Shown: in pieces, positions 25,793 to 33,100 of the stretch
How the letters are laid out: each line of letters opens with the position of its first letter
How positions within the stretch are numbered: the stretch's first letter is position 1
From: Labrys miyagiensis
GTDB taxonomy: Bacteria > Pseudomonadota > Alphaproteobacteria > Rhizobiales > Labraceae
DNA length: 64,000 nt
Direction: 5' to 3'
Assembly (NCBI RefSeq): GCF_030160835.1
Contig: NZ_BSPC01000028.1
Location: 1 to 64,000, forward strand
Program-made: the position numbers and the translations under genes
The notes under the pieces: model-generated
Database searches by the model: none
Told to the model about the DNA's origin: nothing
The model's input: the letters and a program-made list of their open reading frames with translations, nothing else

Positions 25793-26128
25793 GTGACCGG
25801 GATTGAAGCTGACAAGGGTGGCGCGGGCGAAGCCGTTGGTGTTCTGTCGGCCGAATATTTTGAACCGCACGTCGGCAAGATCTTCAGCTTTAGAGGCACC
25901 CGTTATGCTTTCCCCCTCGATAAGGTCGTCAACGACGGCAGGGAACAGCCGGACTGGGTCAAACGCCGGCCGTTCATGCTGATCTTTCGTGGACCGAAGG
26001 AGGCTGACGTGCTGCCCGAGGGCCTTTATGTCTGCGAGATCGCCGGCGGTCCGGCCGTCAGCATGCATGTCGCACCAATTTTTACACCGCAGCCGGACCG
26101 CCAGGAATATCAAGCCGTGTTCAACTGA
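25793..26128 (+). CDS. DUF6916-like protein
   Basis: A 111-residue protein of the small beta-rich type often found beside tail-collar proteins. LSAEYFEPHVGKIFSFRG opens the domain, RRPFMLIFRGPKEADVLPEG forms the centre and the C-terminus is YQAVFN, which matches what I recall of DUF6916. The start is GTG 25793 with GGGAGAG upstream. It has no signal peptide. It is divergent from the GNAT gene and convergent with the first tail-collar gene, so it likely belongs functionally to both sets. Biochemical role unknown. Confidence 0.6.
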   Translation: MTGIEADKGGAGEAVGVLSAEYFEPHVGKIFSFRGTRYAFPLDKVVNDGREQPDWVKRRPFMLIFRGPKEADVLPEGLYVCEIAGGPAVSMHVAPIFTPQPDRQEYQAVFN

Positions 26129-26156
26129 ATCGGCGGGCGATCATCCACGCCCTCCT

Positions 26157-26702
26157 CTAATTCCGACTCGGGAAAACACCCTGCAAGGCGATGCAGGCAT
26201 TGAGCACGAGATAAGGCATGCGGTTTTCGTGCGGCTGAGTGCCACCGCCGGGGGCGATCACGGCCGGATTCAGGGTCTGAGTGGCGGCCTTGCTGCTGTA
26301 AATCTGCACCGCAAAACTGCCTGCCGGCTGGGTAATGACCCCGGTGGAATTTCCAAGCACCGTATTGTTGCCCGGAGTACCGCCATTGCTGTTTGCAGTG
26401 GTCGTCGAATCCGCCATCAACGAGTGATTATGGGATGGCATTTCTGTAGTTAAGAGCGTCTCCGTCTCCTGGCCGTCAACCATTCCCAAGATATAGGATG
26501 GCGAGACGCCCAAGGGGACCCGGCCCCGCAAATCGGGCAAGGCAAACGTCGTCGTTCCATTGCCGCCGTAGGTGACGCCGAGCAAGGCGAACAACGCCTG
26601 ATTCTGTGCAATTGACATTATTTGCCCATTGCACAAAGCCCAACCTTTCGGGGCAAAACTAAAGGCAAAGATCTCGATCTGCCCAAGATAAACTGTGGTC
26701 AT
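26157..26702 (-). CDS. Tail-collar (microcystin-dependent-protein type) protein 1
   Basis: A 181-residue protein. Residues about 5-60 are a phage tail-collar domain: YLGQIEIFAFSFAPKGWALC then the TYGGNGTTTFALPDLRGRVP segment. The HNH pair in MPSHNHSLM, a Ser/Thr/Gly-rich middle and an end with QPHENRMPYLVLNACIAL complete the pattern of MdpB-like bacterial proteins. ATG 26702 is chosen because homology begins there and GAGGAG lies upstream; the longer frame runs into a repeat. There is no signal peptide. No phage structural genes are nearby, so this is not a prophage remnant in any obvious way. It is the last of three paralogues on this strand. Confidence 0.85.
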   Translation of the reverse strand: MTTVYLGQIEIFAFSFAPKGWALCNGQIMSIAQNQALFALLGVTYGGNGTTTFALPDLRGRVPLGVSPSYILGMVDGQETETLLTTEMPSHNHSLMADSTTTANSNGGTPGNNTVLGNSTGVITQPAGSFAVQIYSSKAATQTLNPAVIAPGGGTQPHENRMPYLVLNACIALQGVFPSRN

Positions 26703-26724
26703 CGGTCTCGGCTCCTCGGGACAT

Positions 26725-26829
26725 CTAGAGCAAAACACGTTTAGGCGTAAACGCTTCTCTTCTCTAACTCTTTGTTTCGACGCGTCTTTGCGATTCTTGC
26801 CGATTCCGTCAAATCGCAAAACGCTTTAG
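26725..26829 (+). repeat. Dispersed two-hairpin intergenic repeat, copy 4
   Basis: This copy is nearly identical to copy 1 from CTCTAACTCTTTGTTTCGAC to the end (one substitution). Hairpin 1 is less perfect (AGAGCAAAACACG...TCTTCTCT). It lies exactly between tail-collar genes 1 and 2, and its terminal GCTTTA supplies the TAA stop codon of gene 2 on the minus strand. TA is present at both edges. Confidence 0.85.
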
Positions 26830-27380
26830 TTTCGCGCCGGGAAAATCCCACTCAGCGCGATGCAATAGTTCAGCACGAGATAGGGCTGCATGTTGTTATG
26901 CGGTTGATTGCCGCCGACCTGGCTGATCGACGGTGGCGCCAGTCCGGTCGTGGCGCTGCCCGGATTGGGGCTGTAGACTTTGGCTGTAGTCGACGGTCCC
27001 TGCTTGCTGCTGCCGAGTTGACTGATGCCGAGTTGGTTTCCGGCGGCCGTTATGGTCGTCCCGGCGGCGGACGCCGCCATGAAGCCATGGCTGTGCGCCG
27101 CTAATTCGTTATAGGTGAGGGTCACCGACGTCGAGCCTCCGGTCTGGCCCGATTCATAGTCGGTCAATCCCGGTCCCTGCCCTACCCCGACGACAGCGGT
27201 CCCCTGCAAATTCGGCAGGCCGAAAGTCGTTTGTCCGTTGCCGCCATAGTTCGTGCCGAGCAAGGAAAACAGCGCCGTATATTGTTGAATGGGCAGGATC
27301 TGCCCCTGGCAGAGCGCCCAGCCTCTCGGTGCGAAGTTGAAGGCAAAAAGCTGTACCTGTCCGAGATATGGCTCTGTCAT
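26826..27380 (-). CDS. Tail-collar (microcystin-dependent-protein type) protein 2
   Basis: A 184-residue paralogue of protein 1. The collar domain reads YLGQVQLFAFNFAPRGWALC, then YGGNGQTTFGLPNLQGT. The paired histidines are in LAAHSHGFM, and the C-terminal block is QPHNNMQPYLVLNYCIAL followed by GIFPARN. The middle is Gly/Ser/Thr-rich low complexity. ATG 27380 lies 33 bases after tail-collar gene 3. The stop codon is contributed by repeat copy 4. Function in bacteria is unclear; members of this family have been described as surface or secreted proteins, and the secretion context here agrees. Confidence 0.85.
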   Translation of the reverse strand: MTEPYLGQVQLFAFNFAPRGWALCQGQILPIQQYTALFSLLGTNYGGNGQTTFGLPNLQGTAVVGVGQGPGLTDYESGQTGGSTSVTLTYNELAAHSHGFMAASAAGTTITAAGNQLGISQLGSSKQGPSTTAKVYSPNPGSATTGLAPPSISQVGGNQPHNNMQPYLVLNYCIALSGIFPARN

Positions 27381-27413
27381 GTGTCTCTCCTTGCTCTCAA
27401 CCGCCCGTCCGAC

Positions 27414-27965
27414 TCAGCCCTGGCTTGGATAGACACCGGCTATCGCGATGCAGTACAAAATCGCCTGGCAGGGTTGGATATTGCTGTGCGGAAGCCCCCC
27501 GCCGGCGGTCTTGATGGTGTTGCCGGCCAGGGCGACCTGCGTGTTGCTGCTGGAATAAGGCAGGTAGTTGTAAGCCGCCGTGGGCGGGTTTTGATATCCA
27601 TCGGCAAGGTAGGTCGCGCTGCCTGGCGTGGAGACGGAACTGGAGCCCTGCCCCGTAACGACCGTCACCAGATGACTGTGCGCGGGAATCTGCGCGCTGA
27701 TGAGCGCTACGTTTTCAACGCCGGCAACGGTGCCGAGGAGGTAGTTCGACAGGCCCGGCCCCTGTCCCTGATGAATCGGTACACGGCTGCGCAAATCCGG
27801 AACCGCGAAAGTGTTGACCCCGTCACCGCCGTAGGTCGTGCCGATCAGGTTGTACAGCACGTCGAATTGAGAGATCGGGAGCAATTGACCGGCGCACAAC
27901 ACATAACCCCTTGGCGCGAATGTGCCTGCAAAAGCCAGAATCTGACCAACATAGGTGTCGGACAT
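27414..27965 (-). CDS. Tail-collar (microcystin-dependent-protein type) protein 3
   Basis: A 183-residue paralogue, the first gene of the trio. The collar domain reads YVGQILAFAGTFAPRGYVLC, then YGGDGVNTFAVPDLRSRVP. Paired histidines lie in IPAHSHLVT, and the C-terminal block is LPHSNIQPCQAILYCIAI. It is more diverged from the other two than they are from each other, so the array is not a very recent triplication. It starts next to a 348-base divergent region shared with the methyltransferase gene. There is no signal peptide. Confidence 0.83.
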   Translation of the reverse strand: MSDTYVGQILAFAGTFAPRGYVLCAGQLLPISQFDVLYNLIGTTYGGDGVNTFAVPDLRSRVPIHQGQGPGLSNYLLGTVAGVENVALISAQIPAHSHLVTVVTGQGSSSVSTPGSATYLADGYQNPPTAAYNYLPYSSSNTQVALAGNTIKTAGGGLPHSNIQPCQAILYCIAIAGVYPSQG

Positions 27966-28313
27966 GCCCCTCCCCTTTTCACCGTTACATTAACCGTGTT
28001 TTATTAGTCGGCAAATGCGACGCAGATAATCGCCTCCCATTGCCGCCTGAAGCAACCAGGCCGCAAACAATATTATATAATCGCTTTTAGATTCTTGAAC
28101 ACAAGTGCAAACCAACTGTAGCTTACGATTCTCGCACGACGAGCACAACGGGTTTTTGCACTCGGATGCCTTTTGGCTCACTTTAATTAATTCGATTCTC
28201 GCCAAAGGGGCGCAACGTGATGAAATTTTTGCGACAAGCGAATGAGTCTTGCATCAAAGACGCAGCAATGTGGAGGCAATGATTGAGCGTTTCAACCGGA
28301 TGGCGCGGGTATT
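27966..28313. other. Divergent control region, tail-collar trio and methyltransferase
   Basis: About 350 bases that are more AT-rich than the genes on either side (for example CAATATTATATAATCGC near 28065). They must hold promoters for both directions. I see no convincing protein, structured RNA or repeat copy here. Confidence 0.4.
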
Positions 28314-29849
28314 GTGACCTTGGGTGACGGCTATATTACTGACATCGGCTACACTTCGGACTTCTATTCCGAGATGGCCCCGGGTCACCTGGCCTTTTCC
28401 ACGCTTGTCACTGGCCGTGACCCAGGCGGCGCATTGCGGCCGGCGCGCGTGCTGGAGCTGGGTTTTGGCCAGGGATTTGGCCTTGCGCTGCTCGCCGCGG
28501 CCAATCCGGACATCGCTTTCGAGGGTTGCGACTTCAATGCTGCTCATGTCGCGCATGCCAGCGATCTCATCGAGACCGCAGGCCTCGCCAATCTTTCCGT
28601 GGCGGAGGCAAGCTTCGAGGTGGTTGCGGCACAGGCCGGCGACAGCAACGCCGATATCGTCCTTCTCCACGGCATCCTGAGTTGGGTGGCGAAGGAGGCG
28701 GAAGATGCGATCCTGGCGATCTTGCGCCGACGCCTGCGCCGGAATGGCGTTCTCTACCTTTCCTACAATTGCCTGCCAGGCTGGGCTCCCCTTGTGCCGA
28801 TCCGGCAACTCATCATCGATATCAAGCGGCGCCACGAGGGCAACTCGCAGAGCCAGATCGCTGCTGCGCTCGATTTGCTTGCCCTGTTGAAACAGGGCGA
28901 CGCCACTTACTTCGCTTGCAATCCAGTGGCTGGCGCCCATGTCGATGCAATGCTTGGCCAGGATCGCGTTTATCTGGCGCATGAATATCTCAGCGAGCAT
29001 TGGCGGCTGTTTCAATTCTCGGACGTCGCCGCGCGTTTGGGTGAGGCCGATGGCCTTGGATACATCGCCTCGGCGACGTTGACCGAAAACTTCAACCAAT
29101 TCGCCGTTCCGGCAAACCTCCAGCCTCTTATTGCGCAGACCGGCGATCCGATCCTGCGTGAGACATTGCGCGACGTTGCTGCCAACAAGAATTTCAGGCG
29201 CGACATTTTTGGGCGTGGCGGCAAGATTCTCAGCAAGGCTGAACGACGAGAGCTTCTGGGGCGGATGCGTTTCGCCCCCGTTGTGCCAAGGCGCAGGCAG
29301 GTATTCAAGTTCCGCGGTCCGCTCAACGAATTGATCGGCAGAGACGACTTTTACAGTCCAATTGCAGATTTGTTGACGGAAAGGTTCGCAACCTTCGACG
29401 AATTGCTGGCGTTGCCCATTTTCGGCGAGCATGCGGTCGACAGGCTCGTCGAATGCCTTGCGCTGCTGATCCATTCTGGACAGGTCGTACCTCTCATCAT
29501 CCAGCCCACAATGGACCCCGAGCCCGCACGGCGCTTCAATCGCATGATCGTCGATCGGGCGAGAGGAGGACGGCTTTATGGCTATCTTGCCTCGCCGATC
29601 GCAGGCACCGGAATCCGCGTCGACGATTTCGGCCTGCTGACGCTTGCGGCGATCTTCGATGGCGAGGCCGATACGCTCCTTGCCGCAGCACGCCACGGCC
29701 TGTCGATCATCACGGCACTCGGCCGGCGTCCCCTTGACGACGGACGCGCTCTGACGGAGGACGATGAGGCGATAGAGTTCCTTTCTGCACGCATGAGACC
29801 GGTCATCGTAGACGACATTCCCCTGTGGCGTCGTCTCGGCATGCTGTGA
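28314..29849 (+). CDS. SAM methyltransferase with methyltransferase regulatory domain
   Basis: A 511-residue protein. The N-terminal class I methyltransferase has the SAM loop VLELGFGQGFG (residues 46-56), the acidic strand end in FEGCDFN and the later ILSWVAKEAE region. The middle (about 230-330) corresponds to the methyltransferase regulatory domain described in bacterial protein-lysine methyltransferases such as the rickettsial PKMTs, and the C-terminal part resembles their winged-helix region. The start is GTG 28314 because an in-frame stop lies 30 bases upstream; its ribosome binding site is weak. It is followed on the same strand by the giant repeat protein, making that protein or the tail-collar proteins plausible substrates. 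Confidence 0.8.
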   Translation: MTLGDGYITDIGYTSDFYSEMAPGHLAFSTLVTGRDPGGALRPARVLELGFGQGFGLALLAAANPDIAFEGCDFNAAHVAHASDLIETAGLANLSVAEASFEVVAAQAGDSNADIVLLHGILSWVAKEAEDAILAILRRRLRRNGVLYLSYNCLPGWAPLVPIRQLIIDIKRRHEGNSQSQIAAALDLLALLKQGDATYFACNPVAGAHVDAMLGQDRVYLAHEYLSEHWRLFQFSDVAARLGEADGLGYIASATLTENFNQFAVPANLQPLIAQTGDPILRETLRDVAANKNFRRDIFGRGGKILSKAERRELLGRMRFAPVVPRRRQVFKFRGPLNELIGRDDFYSPIADLLTERFATFDELLALPIFGEHAVDRLVECLALLIHSGQVVPLIIQPTMDPEPARRFNRMIVDRARGGRLYGYLASPIAGTGIRVDDFGLLTLAAIFDGEADTLLAAARHGLSIITALGRRPLDDGRALTEDDEAIEFLSARMRPVIVDDIPLWRRLGML

Positions 29850-29957
29850 TCGGACACTCCCGATATAAAACCTTCACATGAAGTGAAGTATTATCTTCCT
29901 GCCCTCCACTTGTGGGAGGACGTCGGCAATGCTACGCTTTCAATTAATATAGAATAC

Positions 29958-30042
29958 TTGACACGCCCCCGGGTCCATTTCGTTCTAACTGACTCTCAGT
30001 GAACGAACGTTTCGGTTACCAAATTGATCAAGACATTGATCA
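29958..30042 (+). promoter_or_regulatory. Candidate control elements of the giant repeat protein gene
   Basis: The 274-base gap before the adhesin gene is AT-rich. It contains TTGACA at 29958-29963, a dyad CGTTCTAACTGA / TCAGTGAACG at 29981-30005, and an exact direct repeat of ATTGATCA at 30023-30030 and 30035-30042, twelve bases apart centre to centre. Each ATTGATCA also holds the palindrome TGATCA. This looks like a two-site regulator binding region; I cannot assign the regulator. Confidence 0.4.
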
Positions 30043-30123
30043 GAAGTATGCGAAAAATTCAAAGTAAAAATAAATAATTTGTGAATTTTTCGTCCATACC
30101 TCTGCAATGTTGGGGGGATTTCT

Positions 30124-33100
30124 ATGTCTATTTCCAATGTCACGGGCGCTGATCCGGTACAAATCGTTTTCATCGATTCTCGTGTACCCGACATACAGGC
30201 CCTGATCGACGGCGCCACGCCCGGCGAACAGGTCTTTGTGCTCGATGCAGCCAGCGACGGCATTCAGCAGATTGCCGACATTCTGGCGAACGACAACCTT
30301 ACCAATCTTGCCTCTATTTCGATCGTCGGCCACGGCGCCCCGGGCGAGATCGAGCTTGGTTCGAGCTGGCTCGACGATACCGATTTGGCTGGCCATGCCA
30401 CTGCATTGTCGACCATTGGTGCCGCCTTGGCGCCTGGCGGTGATCTTGCACTCTACGCCTGCAACACGGCAGCCGGCGCCACCGGTCAGCAATTCATCAC
30501 AGACCTCTCCCACTATGCCGGTGGTGTCGACGTCGCAGCGGCGACACATCTCGTGGGTAGCGCCGATCATGGCGGCTCATGGACGCTCGACGCGTCGACC
30601 GGTGCGATCGAGGCGACGACACCCTTCACCGCCTCGACGCTCGCCGATTTCCAGGGCGAACTCGCAGGCACGGTCACCAGCCAGATCTGGTTCGGAGCCG
30701 ACCGCGATACGTTAACCGGCAACCAGAATCCGTTCGGATATGTCAATTCCGACGGCAGCGGCCGCGCCCAGGTGGGAGAGAGCCCGAGTGATGGCTCAGG
30801 GCAGACAACCTTCAGCGACATCGCACTCGATACGGCCGCGGGCCTGTATTTTGCGCTCAATCAAGGTGAGGCTGCTACCCAGAATGTTCATCTCGTTGTA
30901 GGCCACACCAGCGGTGGTGCGCCGATCAGCAGCACCCTCACCCTCAATCCTAACGACTACGTCATCCAAGGCATAACGGCCGATCCTCAAAATCACTTCA
31001 TCTACATCGGTGTCTGGGGTGATAGCCTGGCCGACAGCGGCATCATCAAGCTTTCCTATGACCCGGCCACGGGCGTTGTTAACAATGGCAACGCCATCGT
31101 CTCCGGCGGCGTGATCTCACCATCTTATTTCATCTCTACAACCGGCGCCGCCTTCACCAATCCGAAGGACCTGTACCTCGACGTCGCTGCTCAGAAGATT
31201 TACTTCGCGGCCAACGATTTCAAGACCGACGGCAGCGGCCCTTTCGGTGGGGGGTTCGCGGATACAAACGGTATCTACGTTACTGATCTCACGACCCACG
31301 TCACCACGCTGCTCACGAGCCAATCGCAGTTTCCGACTACAGCGGCCGGCTCCGGACTTGCGATCTCCGCCCTGACGATCAACACGACGACAGGGACGAT
31401 CTATTTCGCGACGGAGGACCAAAGCAACGGTCCGGGCACCACGCACTCCACCATCTGGGAAATGCCGATCGGCGGCGGCACTGCCGTTCAGATGGCGCTG
31501 CCCACGTCGCTGGCCTTTGTTTCGCCCGGCGGACTGGCCTACGACGCCGATTCAAACCAGCTTATCGTGAGCGACGGGGGTGACACATTCCACACTCCGC
31601 AGGTCGCTCCAGCGATCCATGTATTTTCGCTCAACGCCGCCGGTACGGTTTTTACCGGCGATACCATATTGGCGCATGGCGACGAGAGTGTATCGAGCAA
31701 TGCCATCACCAGGGCTATCGCTCTCGATGAGTTGGCCCATATCGGCACGTTCACAGGCACATCCACCCAGGCACTGCAAGGGGGCTCGTCGCCTTTGCTG
31801 TTGCTGGGCGCGACACCAACTGGCGTTACCGATTCCGACAGCGGTGGATTTCTCGCCAGTGCATCGGTCACGATCTCGAACGCCCAAGCCGGCGACCTGA
31901 TCGGTATCGGTTCTAATTTCAGCTTCAACGGCACGCCGCAGACCGTCAATTTCGCCGGCGGCACGTTCTCCGTGAGCTTCGATGCAAGCTCGCACATCCT
32001 GACGATTGCCAACGCATCCGGCACTGAGAACACCTATGCCGAGTATGAAGCTCTTCTTGCACAGGTCTCCTTCAAGGATACCGGCACGGACACCAGCACC
32101 GGAACGCATCCAACACGCACCGTCACCTGGCAGGTGAACGATGGGGCCGTCGGCAATCCGGTCGGCCCGAACAACGTCACGACCACGACGGTGACCATCG
32201 ATCGGGCGCCGGAGCTGACGGCCGACACCAAGGCGGCCCTCGCCGGTGGGTCAGCCGTAACCGGCAACGTGATCGGCAATGATCTCGACCGGGATGGCGA
32301 CACTCTTTCGGTGTCGGGCTTTACAGATGGAACGGCAGGCACTGTCGGCACCCTGTTCCATGGCACCTATGGGGATCTGACGCTCAACAGCAATGGCACC
32401 TACACATACAGCGCAGGCGCCACGGGAGGCCAGCAGACAGCCATCAACAATGCTGCGGCCGGTAGCCATCCCACGGAGGTGGTTACCTACACGGTATCCG
32501 ACGGTCATGGTGGCACGTCGTCGTCGTCACTGACCATCACTGTCGATCGTACGCCTTCCACGACCGACGATACCGACACCGCCCTTAATGGGGGTATCGC
32601 TGCAACGGGCAACGTGCTGACGAACGACACGGACAAGGACGGCGACACTCTCACCGTGACCGGCTTCACGGACGGCACTGCGGGCACCGTCGGTACGGTA
32701 TTCCACGGCACCTATGGCGATATAACGCTCAACGCCAACGGGACCTACACCTACACGGCCGGCGCCACCGCAGGGCAGCAGACGGCCCTCGACAACGCTC
32801 CCGCCGGCAGTCATCCCACCGAGGTGGTCACCTATACCGCATCCGACGGCAATGGCGGTACTTCGACATCGGCGCTGACGGTCACGATCGACCGCGCGCC
32901 TGTCACCGTGACCGATACCAACAATGCAATCTCGGGCGGCGTGGCCGCTACGGGCAACGTGCTGACCAACGACACGGACAAGGATGGCGACACTCTCACC
33001 GTGAACGGCTTCACGGACGGCACGGCCGGCACCGTCGGTACTTTGTTCCACGGCACCTATGGCGATATCACGCTCAACGCCAACGGGACCTACACCTATG

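Noticed and set aside
26157-27965. Prophage remnant, because of the tail-collar domains
   Set aside because: No integrase, capsid, portal, terminase or lysis genes and no attachment repeats are seen; bacterial MdpB-like proteins carry the same domain.
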